Assembly (NCBI RefSeq): GCF_014647855.1
Contig: NZ_BMPZ01000001.1
Coordinates: 310,001 to 374,000 of the forward strand
DNA from: Shewanella gelidii
GTDB taxonomy: Bacteria; Pseudomonadota; Gammaproteobacteria; Enterobacterales; Shewanellaceae
Direction of reading: 5' to 3'
Length of the DNA: 64,000 nt
Below the pieces are notes generated by a model. It saw nothing but the letters and a program-made list of their open reading frames with translations, had not been told where the DNA came from and did no database searches. This document shows, in pieces, positions 19,386 through 27,003 of this stretch (positions are counted from its first letter, which is position 1; each line of letters opens with the position of its first letter). The translations under genes were made by a program, and so were the position numbers.

Positions 19386-19976
19386 ATGAAAATCACCCAA
19401 AACAGCGCGGTAAGCATCCATTACCGTTTATCCGATGACCAGGGTCAACAAATTGAAAACTCTTTCGATGGTGAGCCATTACTTTATCTTCATGGTTCAG
19501 AAAATTTGATCCCAGGGCTGGAAGCCGAGCTAGAAGGCAAAGAAGAGGGTGACAAGTTTGACGTAACCGTTGCCGCTGAAAACGCATATGGCCCTAGCCA
19601 TGAAGGCCTAATTCAAGAAGTTCCTCTTGAAGCATTTGGCGATGCAGAAGATCTAGTACCAGGCATGCGCTTCATCGCTGAAACAGAAATGGGCCAGCGC
19701 CCTGTTCAAATCACTGAAATCAGAGATGACGTCGTTGTTGTCGATGGTAACCACCCACTTGCAGGCAAAGAGTTGAGCTTCAGCGTTGAAGTTGTTTCTG
19801 TTCGTGAAGCAACTGAAGAAGAAGTTGCCCATGGACATTTGCACGCTTCTGAAGGCGGCTGCTGTGGCGGCTCTGGCGAAAAAGAAGGCGGATGTTGTGG
19901 CGGTGGCGATCATGACCACGAACATGAGAAGAAAGAAGGTTGTGACGGGAATGGTGGCTGCGGCTGCCGCGAGTAA
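19386..19976 (+). CDS. slyD: FKBP-type peptidyl-prolyl isomerase SlyD, metallochaperone
   Basis: 196 residues, same as E. coli SlyD. FKBP domain with the inserted-flap arrangement: SENLIPGLEAELEGKEEGD, AYGPSHEGLIQEVP, RFIAETEMG, VVDGNHPLAGKELSF, REATEEEVAHGH. The last 45 residues are rich in His, Cys and Gly (GGCCGGS, DHDHEHE, GCGCRE), the nickel/zinc-binding tail that delivers nickel to hydrogenase in E. coli and helps folding. Start ATG 19386 with GGAGG four bases upstream; 11 open upstream codons are not part of the family. Confidence 0.96.
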   Translation: MKITQNSAVSIHYRLSDDQGQQIENSFDGEPLLYLHGSENLIPGLEAELEGKEEGDKFDVTVAAENAYGPSHEGLIQEVPLEAFGDAEDLVPGMRFIAETEMGQRPVQITEIRDDVVVVDGNHPLAGKELSFSVEVVSVREATEEEVAHGHLHASEGGCCGGSGEKEGGCCGGGDHDHEHEKKEGCDGNGGCGCRE

Positions 19977-20070
19977 GTCTCAACTTCATAAAATCACACT
20001 ATATTCATATCTAAAGGGGAAATTGCGACTAGCGTTTCGCACCTTCGTATGAAAATGCAGTTATAAAGCG

Positions 20071-20105
20071 AAAAGACCATGCAAATTTTTGTGTGGTCTT
20101 TTTTT
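20071..20105 (+). terminator. Terminator of slyD
   Basis: AAAGACCA/TGGTCTTT stem, 14-base loop, then a T-run. Confidence 0.75.
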
Positions 20106-20156
20106 ATTGGCTTATAATGAGTGGGTATCTAGATCACACAAGCGAAGGATTGCTTA

Positions 20157-20531
20157 ATGTTAACACGGACAATATACGAGGCTTTGCCTTTGGGTTACAT
20201 CACCCTTGGTAGCTCGAGCATTATTTTATTAGAACAAAATATAGCGCTTATTTCAGCAACCATTCTTTTCTGGCTTGGCGCAAGGATTTATAACTTACGC
20301 TCCAAAAACCGCAGAACCGACAAGGAACGTAGAAGAAAACCGGGTGTACTGCCTGAGTTCTTTTACGACTTTATGCCATTTACATTTCTATTTTTAGCTT
20401 TGTTTTTTTTCAAAGTCGACTTAAGTAGTGCCATAGTAATGGCCATTATTTTAATGAGCTATAGTCTTTATATCCTTGCTCGTCGTAAAGCATATCGCAG
20501 ACATAAAACCCCTAAACAAGCTTTGGCTTAA
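20157..20531 (+). CDS. Small inner-membrane protein, unknown
   Basis: 124 residues. Hydrophobic segments at about 12-43 (two closely spaced) and 70-108 (two), separated by a very basic cytoplasmic stretch NLRSKNRRTDKERRRKPG; basic C-terminal tail. ATG 20157 has AAGGA seven bases upstream. The stop codon overlaps the trpR stop on the opposite strand. I do not recognise the family. Positive-inside rule suggests the basic loop and tail are cytoplasmic. Confidence 0.7.
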   Translation: MLTRTIYEALPLGYITLGSSSIILLEQNIALISATILFWLGARIYNLRSKNRRTDKERRRKPGVLPEFFYDFMPFTFLFLALFFFKVDLSSAIVMAIILMSYSLYILARRKAYRRHKTPKQALA

Positions 20532-20815
20532 AGCGATTGATGACACAAAATTTGCCTCACCCGCTCACGATGCTCGGTGCTCATATTTTTTAAATAGTTG
20601 GAACATCGGGTAATCGTTGCAATACTCACTTGATACTCTGAGGCAATTTGTCTCTGGCTCAATTCTGAATCCAATAGTAACTGAAAAACCTTCATCCTCC
20701 CTGCTATTGCAGCTCTTTCATCTTCAGTGAGTAACAGTGCCATGAGCACTGACAACTCTTTCTCATTACTATGAATGAGGATCTTCTCCACTACTGAATC
20801 CCAATTTGCCTTCAT
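20528..20815 (-). CDS. trpR: Trp operon repressor
   Basis: About 95 residues from ATG 20815 (the frame opens at a GTG, 20845). All-helical TrpR fold: ALLLTEDERAAIAGRMKVFQ aligns with the E. coli dimer core, and the helix-turn-helix reads LSQRQIASEYQVSIATITRCSNYL (shown as two parts: LSQRQIASEYQ and VSIATITRCSNYL). The protein binds tryptophan and represses trp biosynthetic genes. It is convergent with the membrane-protein gene with overlapping stops. The exact start is uncertain because neither candidate has a strong ribosome-binding site. Confidence 0.9.
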   Translation of the reverse strand: MKANWDSVVEKILIHSNEKELSVLMALLLTEDERAAIAGRMKVFQLLLDSELSQRQIASEYQVSIATITRCSNYLKNMSTEHRERVRQILCHQSL

Positions 20816-20836
20816 GATCCAACTCGTATTGCCGTA

Positions 20837-20854
20837 ACAGTACACAAATACTGT
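20837..20854. promoter_or_regulatory. Inverted repeat at the trpR 5' end
   Basis: ACAGTA-CACAAA-TACTGT, six-base perfect arms. It lies just before trpR and could be an operator. The arm order does not match the canonical trp box (ACT...AGT inward), so TrpR autoregulation through it is uncertain. Confidence 0.35.
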
Positions 20855-21024
20855 CTTAGAAACATAGAAAATTCAAGCACTGAAGAAAATTGAACAATTA
20901 AATCATCTTATAAATGCACCATAAATAATAATTAACAAATTGGTTTTATGGGCTGCTAGTTTTCTAACAAAAAAAATGTAGAATGACCTTGATCACAAAT
21001 AACCACAAAAGAGAGAAGCAAGTC

Positions 21025-21474
21025 ATGAAGGGAACCATCATCGCTTTAATCGCATCCATTGCAGTTGTCGGCGGCGCACAAGCAGCAAACTTTAAAAAAG
21101 ATGAAGACGCGATTCATTATCGGAAGTCTGCATTTGGTGTAATTGCCCATAACTTTGGTGATATGGCTGCAATGCTTAAAGGTAAAAAGCCATATGACCA
21201 ACAAGTATTCGAACAACGTGCAGCCAATGTCGCAGCGCTAGCGCACATCCCTGCTGAAGGCTTCCTGACAAAAACCGTAGATAGCGGTACTGAAGCACTT
21301 CCAAAAATTTGGCAAGAAAAAGCCGAATTTGATCAAATCATGGAACAATTCCAAAAAGCGGCTGCCAACCTAGCAGTTGTTGCGAAAACTGGAGATAAAA
21401 AAGCGATCAAAAAAGCATTTGGCGCAACCGGTAAAAATTGCAAGAGCTGTCATGATAGCTACAAAAAAGATTAA
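21025..21474 (+). CDS. Cytochrome c' / c556 family, periplasmic
   Basis: 149 residues. Signal peptide MKGTIIALIASIAVVGGAQA, then a four-helix-bundle cytochrome with the haem motif CKSCH close to the C terminus (about residues 138-142) and HYRKSAFGVIAHNFGDMAAM near the N terminus of the mature protein. Cytochromes c' bind NO or carry electrons in the periplasm. The frame is open 14 codons upstream, but ATG 21025 starts the signal peptide and has a GAGAAG-type ribosome-binding site. It faces a cytochrome b561 gene and is its likely redox partner. Confidence 0.92.
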   Translation: MKGTIIALIASIAVVGGAQAANFKKDEDAIHYRKSAFGVIAHNFGDMAAMLKGKKPYDQQVFEQRAANVAALAHIPAEGFLTKTVDSGTEALPKIWQEKAEFDQIMEQFQKAAANLAVVAKTGDKKAIKKAFGATGKNCKSCHDSYKKD

Positions 21475-21535
21475 TATAGCAACGTAATAATTACTAAAAG
21501 CTAACAAAAACATGCTCATGATTTCGATGACATCT

Positions 21536-21568
21536 AAAACCCGACTCAATAGAAGTCGGGTTTCTTTT
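21536..21568. terminator. Bidirectional terminator between cytochrome c' and cytochrome b561
   Basis: AAACCCGACT/AGTCGGGTTT stem with T-run; an outer pair ATGCTCAT (21512-21519) / ATGAGCAT (21570-21577) extends it. Confidence 0.85.
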
Positions 21569-21591
21569 GATGAGCATCGGTTCCGCTAATT

Positions 21592-22269
21592 TTAAAAGGC
21601 GAGCGTAAGTGGGTAAATCAAAACGTAGCCGACAATAGATGAAACGAATAAAGCGACGATAAGCCAGCGCCAAGTCGAGACAAAAATCAATGACGTTTCC
21701 CTTGCGGAATGAATGACCTTATACCCATGAATCATTGGTAAAATTAATTTATCTCCTCGCCACTGATGTACCAATACAGCGAAAATATGAACCGAAGCGA
21801 GCACTAACAGCAAATCAAAATTCTTTTTATGCAACCAAGTCGCAGCCGACGCAAACTCACTGCTAACATAGGCGACAAAGGGACCTTCACTAAAAATCTC
21901 ATCCGTTGCAAACAATCCACAAGCCAATTGTAATGTCAGCACAACTAACAAAGCGATGACCATATATCCGCCCAACGGATTATGGCCAACATGAGGCTTT
22001 ACACCACTTTGTTTGATGAGTTTTATATACTCTACAACTCGCCGAGGTGAGAGAATGAAATGGTTAAACCTTGCCGTGTCACTGCCAATAAAACCCCAAA
22101 TAATGCGAGTGACAATTAGAATCATTAAACTATATGCTGCATATTGGTGCCATGTCATTTCGCCTTCGTTCGCAGTCCACCACAGCGTGACCAATAAACT
22201 CAGCATGGCCCAATGAAAAAAACGTGTTGGGAAGTCCCAGATTTTCATACGCTGCTGTTTTAATGACAT
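21592..22269 (-). CDS. Cytochrome b561, Ni/Fe-hydrogenase type b subunit family
   Basis: 225-residue integral membrane di-haem cytochrome with four main hydrophobic segments plus a C-terminal one. WDFPTRFFHWAMLSLL at the N terminus and HIFAVLVHQWRGDKLILPM near residue 160-180 carry conserved haem-ligand histidines; GHNPLGGYMVIALLVVL is also typical. It passes electrons between the quinone pool and a periplasmic c-type cytochrome, here probably the convergent cytochrome c'. Start ATG 22269 has AAAGGA upstream. Confidence 0.9.
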   Translation of the reverse strand: MSLKQQRMKIWDFPTRFFHWAMLSLLVTLWWTANEGEMTWHQYAAYSLMILIVTRIIWGFIGSDTARFNHFILSPRRVVEYIKLIKQSGVKPHVGHNPLGGYMVIALLVVLTLQLACGLFATDEIFSEGPFVAYVSSEFASAATWLHKKNFDLLLVLASVHIFAVLVHQWRGDKLILPMIHGYKVIHSARETSLIFVSTWRWLIVALFVSSIVGYVLIYPLTLAF

Positions 22270-22676
22270 AGCTATTCCTTTCTGTACTTATAAGTGTCCT
22301 TTGGCCGATAAAGCATTTGTTCGAAATATCGCTTTATCGTCTACACTCATAGTATGCACTGAAGCTTTAGTTGAATAAATCGGCAAATGGTGGCAATCAC
22401 AGACACTTGATTTACCTCAGTGCTTATTACCATATTAGAGAAATTAAACGAGAAAAATAGAAGAAAAGGTATATACGTAGTGAAGCTTATCCACTCTAAT
22501 ATGACGCCAGTTTCTTAGCATTACAAGGCTTTTTGCAGCAAAAACTTCAGATATGGTTTAAGTGATCAAATTTGAAGCGAACAACATTAAAAGTAATTCG
22601 AAATGTGATTTCCTTCACGACTTTGCTGGCAAAGCTTGGTAGTCTGAACTCAAGGAAACAGCAAAAGGTTAGACAT
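22270..22676. other. 407-base gap with one small palindrome
   Basis: Between the cytochrome b561 gene and raiA. No gene seen. TTTTTGC-A-GCAAAAA (22530-22544) is a perfect odd palindrome that might be an operator or weak hairpin in the raiA leader. Confidence 0.4.
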
Positions 22677-23039
22677 ATGGTAAAGATTACAAGTAAACAA
22701 TTTGAAGTCACAACCTCTATTCGCGAACGTGTTGAAAGCCGCTTGGAGAAGCTATCTCGACACGATGTGCAGCTGATTAATCCACATATTATCCTGAGCC
22801 AGGAAAAGCTCAATTTTAAGATAGAAGCAAACGTCGGCATTCCTGGCCACAAATTATTCGCCCAGGCGAAAGACAAAGACCTTTACGCAGCAATTAATGC
22901 AATGGGTCAAAAGCTTGAGAAGCAATTAAATCGCCTGACACATAAACCCGAAGCACAACGTCACGCCTCACTAGAGCCAATGGCTGAGTCAGTTGACGAT
23001 GACTTCGACGATGAAGATACGGAGGGTTACGCAGCTTGA
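22677..23039 (+). CDS. raiA: Ribosome-associated inhibitor RaiA (YfiA/HPF family)
   Basis: 120 residues. It binds the 30S decoding site during cold shock or stationary phase and blocks translation. MVKITSKQFEVTTSIRERV aligns with E. coli RaiA, LINPHIILSQEKLNFKIEA is diagnostic, and KLEKQLNRLTHK ends the folded domain. An acidic tail (DDDFDDEDTE) follows, longer than in E. coli. The frame is open 35 codons upstream, but the family start is ATG 22677. It lies immediately before the pheL-pheA unit, as in E. coli. Confidence 0.95.
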   Translation: MVKITSKQFEVTTSIRERVESRLEKLSRHDVQLINPHIILSQEKLNFKIEANVGIPGHKLFAQAKDKDLYAAINAMGQKLEKQLNRLTHKPEAQRHASLEPMAESVDDDFDDEDTEGYAA

Positions 23040-23058
23040 TATCCGTTTTAATTTTCAC

Positions 23059-23086
23059 AAGCGCACCTTCGGGTGCGCTTTTTATT
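23059..23086 (+). terminator. Terminator of raiA
   Basis: AAGCGCACC-TTCG-GGTGCGCTT followed by TTTATT. Confidence 0.9.
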
Positions 23087-23105
23087 GAAGATGAATAAAT
23101 TTTCG

Positions 23106-23134
23106 TTGACAGCGTCTAGCTCCGGGCATTAATT
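23106..23134 (+). promoter_or_regulatory. Promoter of pheL-pheA
   Basis: TTGACA at 23106-23111, 17-base spacer, TTAATT at 23129-23134, directly after the raiA terminator and just before the leader peptide. Confidence 0.65.
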
Positions 23135-23142
23135 TAACTCCT

Positions 23143-23193
23143 ATGAAAACGAATTCTCGCAATATTTTTACTTTCTTTTTTATTCTCTGCTGA
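23143..23193 (+). CDS. pheL: phe operon leader peptide
   Basis: 16-residue frame MKTNSRNIFTFFFILC then TGA. The FTFFF run is the phenylalanine control region, as in E. coli PheL. It precedes a terminator/antiterminator pair and pheA. Stalling at Phe codons when Phe is scarce would allow pheA transcription. Confidence 0.9.
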   Translation: MKTNSRNIFTFFFILC

Positions 23194-23264
23194 TTTGGAG
23201 GCGGATTTTACGTGTAAAAACGAAAGTGAAAATCCTAAGCCTCCCAAACGGGAGGCTTTTTTGT
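23194..23264 (+). promoter_or_regulatory. pheA attenuator (antiterminator and terminator)
   Basis: Terminator AAGCCTCCC-AAAC-GGGAGGCTT then TTTT at 23237-23263. RNA 23194-23209 (TTTGGAGGCGGATTTT) can instead pair with 23229-23248 (AAAATCCTAAGCCTCCCAAA) with small bulges, preventing the terminator. This is the geometry of E. coli phe attenuation. Confidence 0.88.
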
Positions 23265-23323
23265 TTGAAGTCATCAAGCTAAATAATTTCCCCTATAAGA
23301 ATTAGGGCGCAACTGAGGTCAGC

Positions 23324-25315
23324 ATGAATAAACCACAAGCACTCAATCAAACTCGACAAGAGATCACCTCTTTAGACAATGATTTACTAGAGCTGCTGGC
23401 AAAGAGAAGATCGCTAAGCCTAGAAGTTGCAAAAAGCAAAGAAGTTGATGTTCGACCAATTCGCGACACTCAAAGAGAAAAAGAACTCTTGGAGCGACTC
23501 GTAAAACAAGGTCGAGAAAAGGGCTTAGATGCCCATTATGTGCTCTCGCTATACCAAGGTATTATTGAAGATTCAGTTCTCAACCAACAGGCCTATCTAC
23601 ACGGGCGCGCAAATCCGGAAACCCAAAAGCAACAATATTGTATTGCTTATTTAGGCGCTCGAGGCTCATATTCATACCTCGCAGCAAACCGCTACTGTCA
23701 ACGCAGACAAGTCGAAATGCTCGATCTAGGCTGCCAAAGCTTCGATGAAATTGTCCATTCGGTCGAATCAGGGCACGCAGACTATGGCTTTTTACCAATC
23801 GAGAATACTTCATCGGGCTCAATTAACGAAGTTTATGACGTACTGCAACACACAAGCCTTTCTATTGTTGGCGAGACAACGATAGAAGTCGGGCATTGTT
23901 TATTAGCGAAACAAGGTAGCCGTAGCAATGACATTAAAACTGTTTACGCGCACCCTCAACCAATTAGCCAGTGCAGTCGATTCTTGGGGCTCCATCCGGA
24001 GTTTAAACTCGAGTATTGCTCAAGCAGCGCAGAAGCGATGGAAAAAGTACTTCAAGCCGATTGCCACTCTGTCGCCGCCATAGGAAGTGCCGAAGGCGGC
24101 GCACTTTATCAGCTCGAAGCGATAGAGAAAGGCCTCGCAAACCAAAATATTAATCAAAGCCGTTTTATTGTCGTTGCCAGAAAGTCCGTCGCTGTCCCTT
24201 CGCAATTGCCAGCGAAATGCACATTAATTATGGCGACAGGTCAAAAGCCTGGCGCGTTAGTTGAAGCTCTCCTCGTCTTAAAAGCACATGATCTGAATAT
24301 GAGCAAGCTGGAGTCTCGCCCTATTCCCGGAACCCCTTGGGAAGAGATGTTTTATTTGGATATTGACGCCAACCTCGCAAGTGACAATATGCAAGCCGCA
24401 CTGGTAGAGATTGAGCGAATTACGCGTTTTATTAAAGTACTTGGGTGCTACCCCTGTGAAACAGTAAAACCAACACAGCTCAGTAACAGTCAATTAATGA
24501 TTGAGCCGGACACGTCTAAAGCTGATGTAACCGAACCATTGCAAAATGATTTAGAAGCCCCTGCACAAAGGCGTTCTGCAAAAGAATACAAACAACAAGC
24601 TACTGAGATCGTTGATCGCCAATTGAGCATAGGTTCCGGAAACTTCAATGCGCTAGCGCAGCTCACCCTTGGTAATGACGTCGAAGTCATGGGGCAACAA
24701 GCGAAATTAATCAAAGAAGCGGGTTATCAAGCGGTCATTATCCAAGGCTTGAACCAAGTTGCTGAAATGCCACAAAAACTAAGAGCACTTTGTCATGCAC
24801 TACACCAGTTTGATTTAGTTGCAATAGCCAAGATTGAACAGCAACCCGACATTGGTAAAATCGCGCCAGTGGTTGATATGCTGCAAGTTTGTGGTAAACA
24901 AATGTTTAACCAAGATTTGTTGTCCCTAGTCGGCTCTTTGCACATTCCGGTTATTCTTGAGCGCAATACCATGGCCAGTATTGACGAATTACTGAAATCT
25001 GCAGACATTGTACTTGAGCAAGGCAATCAGCAAGTACTCCTGTGTGAGTCTGGTATCAGAACCTTTGACCAATCCGCAAAGCCAGCCTTAGATTTAGCGG
25101 GTATAATTGAGTTAAAACGTATAAGCCACTTACCCGTCGTGGCCAATTTAAGTTATGCCGTTGAGCTTGTCTCATTTGAGTGTCAAACCCAAGCATTAAA
25201 GTCACTTGGTGCAGATGCGATTGTGTTACCAGTCGATGGTACTGCGACGCACAATGAAAGCGGTCTTATCCAAGGGCAACATGGCAAGCTGTTAAGGCAG
25301 CTACATCAAAACTAG
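23324..25315 (+). CDS. pheA: Chorismate mutase/prephenate dehydratase (P-protein) fused to a degenerate DAHP-synthase-like domain
   Basis: 663 residues, against 386 for E. coli PheA. AroQ chorismate mutase (1-95) keeps R11, R28, K39, D48, R51, E52 and Q88 at the E. coli numbers. Prephenate dehydratase spans about 105-290; the essential Thr of the TRF motif is Ser279 (QSRFIVV). ACT domain about 297-385, with GALVEALLVL and LESRP for Phe feedback. After a linker, about 425-655 resembles type I-beta DAHP synthase (MLQVCGKQM at 519-527; CESGIRTF at 574-581), but the GPC, KPRTS and PSHATG catalytic motifs are gone (Tyr611 replaces the His). The tail is probably non-catalytic, perhaps regulatory or partner-binding (inference). 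Controlled by pheL attenuation. Confidence 0.93.
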   Translation: MNKPQALNQTRQEITSLDNDLLELLAKRRSLSLEVAKSKEVDVRPIRDTQREKELLERLVKQGREKGLDAHYVLSLYQGIIEDSVLNQQAYLHGRANPETQKQQYCIAYLGARGSYSYLAANRYCQRRQVEMLDLGCQSFDEIVHSVESGHADYGFLPIENTSSGSINEVYDVLQHTSLSIVGETTIEVGHCLLAKQGSRSNDIKTVYAHPQPISQCSRFLGLHPEFKLEYCSSSAEAMEKVLQADCHSVAAIGSAEGGALYQLEAIEKGLANQNINQSRFIVVARKSVAVPSQLPAKCTLIMATGQKPGALVEALLVLKAHDLNMSKLESRPIPGTPWEEMFYLDIDANLASDNMQAALVEIERITRFIKVLGCYPCETVKPTQLSNSQLMIEPDTSKADVTEPLQNDLEAPAQRRSAKEYKQQATEIVDRQLSIGSGNFNALAQLTLGNDVEVMGQQAKLIKEAGYQAVIIQGLNQVAEMPQKLRALCHALHQFDLVAIAKIEQQPDIGKIAPVVDMLQVCGKQMFNQDLLSLVGSLHIPVILERNTMASIDELLKSADIVLEQGNQQVLLCESGIRTFDQSAKPALDLAGIIELKRISHLPVVANLSYAVELVSFECQTQALKSLGADAIVLPVDGTATHNESGLIQGQHGKLLRQLHQN

Positions 25316-25330
25316 CTTAAACCAAAAATA

Positions 25331-25356
25331 AAAACGAGCCCTTGAGGCTCGTTTTT
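25331..25356. terminator. Terminator of pheA, also serving the convergent membrane-protein gene
   Basis: AAAACGAGCC-CTTGA-GGCTCGTTTT with T's on both sides. Confidence 0.85.
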
Positions 25357-25384
25357 CAATTTATCCAGAACTTACAATATTCAA

Positions 25385-25720
25385 CTAGATCAAACGCCCA
25401 TCGGCAAGAGAAAGCCAGCCTTTTACGATCCGTAAAGTAAACCAAGTAAAAGCTGTCGTCGCCAGCACTATACTCAACCAAAACTGCGGTAACACGTACG
25501 CGAGCACCAACATTACCATCAATCCGGCAATCGAATGTTTCTGCCACTTCAGGTGAGTCGCAATGAGCTCACCAACATCGTTTTGTCGTTGTGACAAGTT
25601 AATCGTCAAGCTTAAAAAAACTGGCAACAAGAGCAGTGGGAAACCAGTCATCAATCCATATAGTAAATGTCCCAAACTGGGATCTTCCATCGGTATAGCT
25701 TGAGAAGTTGAAGAATTCAT
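25385..25720 (-). CDS. Small inner-membrane protein, DUF4870-like, unknown
   Basis: About 111 residues from ATG 25720, which has GGAG eight bases upstream. The longer frame (to 25783) would run through the hcr terminator and is unlikely. Three hydrophobic segments: GLMTGFPLLLLPVFLSLTI, the SIAGLMVMLVLAYVL region and LSIVLATTAFTWFTLRIV. A conserved-looking ATHLKWQKHSI lies between the first and second. It resembles the loose DUF4870-type membrane families; function unknown. It sits downstream of hcp-hcr but behind their terminator. Confidence 0.65.
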   Translation of the reverse strand: MNSSTSQAIPMEDPSLGHLLYGLMTGFPLLLLPVFLSLTINLSQRQNDVGELIATHLKWQKHSIAGLMVMLVLAYVLPQFWLSIVLATTAFTWFTLRIVKGWLSLADGRLI

Positions 25721-25743
25721 ATAAATTGCTCCAGCCATTACCA

Positions 25744-25776
25744 AATAAAAAAAGCAGAAGGATTCCCTTCTGCCTT
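25744..25776 (-). terminator. Terminator of hcr
   Basis: GCAGAAGG/CCTTCTGC stem, then a T-run on the minus strand; about 80 bases past the hcr stop. Confidence 0.8.
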
Positions 25777-25855
25777 TAACCATACGTTCTGATGTCTACT
25801 TGTGCAACTTTTGCGAACAGAATCTTCTCTTTACATGCACAAATAGACTTAACCG

Positions 25856-26938
25856 CTACACCTTCAAGGTAATATCTGACTTCAGCTTTGTTGAACAGGC
25901 AAGCACAAATCCATTTGCGATTTCATCTGGGGTCAATGCCATTTGACTAGTGGACTCAACTTCACCTTCAACAACTTGGCATTTGCAAGCACCACAAACA
26001 CCACTACGACACGCGGCGATCATCGGTAGCCCTTCAGCTTCGACACCATCTAATATGGTTTGCTCCGATTTCAGCTCTCGCATGCGATCGCCAATTTTCA
26101 TCATGAAGCCTTTTAGGCTGTCACTCTGATCAACTGCTACTTTGGCGTTCACTAGAGCCGGATCGCCAAAGCTTTCTTGATGGAAGTTATCCATATTAAA
26201 ACCAAGCTCATCTAGCATCGACTTCATTGCAGCCATATAGGGTTCAGGGCCACAGACAAAAACAGTTCGTTCTTTAAAATCGGGAACCAATTGCTGTAAC
26301 GTGTGCTCATTAAGTCGACCTGAAGCAACCTGTTCAATATTTGACTCTCGTTCCGCGTCTTGCTCCAAGACATAACCCAGTTTGAATTCTTGGTTATTTT
26401 GCGCCATCCGCTCTAAAGACGATTTAAAAATGACATCTTCCGGGCTACGGGCACAATGAACAAAAGCAATATCTGCCCCAACTTGAGTATCGGTGAGCCA
26501 GCGTGACATTGAATACATTGGCGTAATGCCGCAACCTGCGCTCAAGAAAAAATACTTCTGTGTTGCTGGCACATCAACGAGGTTAAAGACACCACTAGGT
26601 CCATTTACAATAACACTATGACCAACTTGCAAAGTATCAGCCAAATAGTTAGATACCAATCCATCTTGAATTCGTTTAACTGTAACAACTAGAGAATATG
26701 GGCGAGACGGTGAAGAAGAAATGGTATAACTGCGATAAACCGTTTCGCCTTTGATATCTAGAACAAATGTTAAAAACTGACCCGGCTTAAAATTAAACTT
26801 AACAGGCTCAGTTCCCTCAAATCGAAAACTTACGACATCATGAGTTTCTTGCCATTTTTCCGTACAAACGAGGCGAATTTCACCTTGCTGCCATGTACCG
26901 GCAGCGAGCTGCTTAGCAATCACTTCAGCATCTCCCAT
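25856..26938 (-). CDS. hcr: NADH oxidoreductase Hcr, electron donor to Hcp
   Basis: 360 residues. FAD-binding domain with RSYTISSSP (69-77), NAD-binding domain with SAGCGITPMYSM (133-144) and VFVCGPEPYM (227-236), and a C-terminal plant-type [2Fe-2S] domain with Cys310, Cys315, Cys318 and Cys348 (CRSGVCGAC). It passes electrons from NADH to Hcp. It is downstream of hcp with a 65-base gap that contains a terminator-like hairpin, so it may be expressed at a lower level. Length is slightly above E. coli Hcr (322) because of an N-terminal extension; the ribosome-binding site of the chosen start is weak. Confidence 0.93.
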   Translation of the reverse strand: MGDAEVIAKQLAAGTWQQGEIRLVCTEKWQETHDVVSFRFEGTEPVKFNFKPGQFLTFVLDIKGETVYRSYTISSSPSRPYSLVVTVKRIQDGLVSNYLADTLQVGHSVIVNGPSGVFNLVDVPATQKYFFLSAGCGITPMYSMSRWLTDTQVGADIAFVHCARSPEDVIFKSSLERMAQNNQEFKLGYVLEQDAERESNIEQVASGRLNEHTLQQLVPDFKERTVFVCGPEPYMAAMKSMLDELGFNMDNFHQESFGDPALVNAKVAVDQSDSLKGFMMKIGDRMRELKSEQTILDGVEAEGLPMIAACRSGVCGACKCQVVEGEVESTSQMALTPDEIANGFVLACSTKLKSDITLKV

Positions 26939-26949
26939 AGAACACTACT

Positions 26950-26991
26950 TTAAAAAGAAAAAGCGCAGATCAACATAAAGTTAATCTGCGC
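26950..26991 (-). terminator. Terminator-like hairpin between hcp and hcr
   Basis: GCGCAGAT/ATCTGCGC 8-base stem (26963-26970/26984-26991) followed on the minus strand by TTTTTCTTTTT. A likely partial terminator setting the hcp:hcr ratio. Confidence 0.7.
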
Positions 26992-27003
26992 AATAGCCGA
27001 CAA

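Noticed and set aside
20815..20860. Canonical trp operator before trpR
   Set aside because: The dyad there has arms ordered AGTA...TACT; the trp box needs ACT...AGT with about 8 bases between. Kept only as an unassigned inverted repeat.
22572..22676. Longer RaiA N terminus
   Set aside because: The 35 extra codons have no similarity to the family, and the conserved protein starts at ATG 22677.
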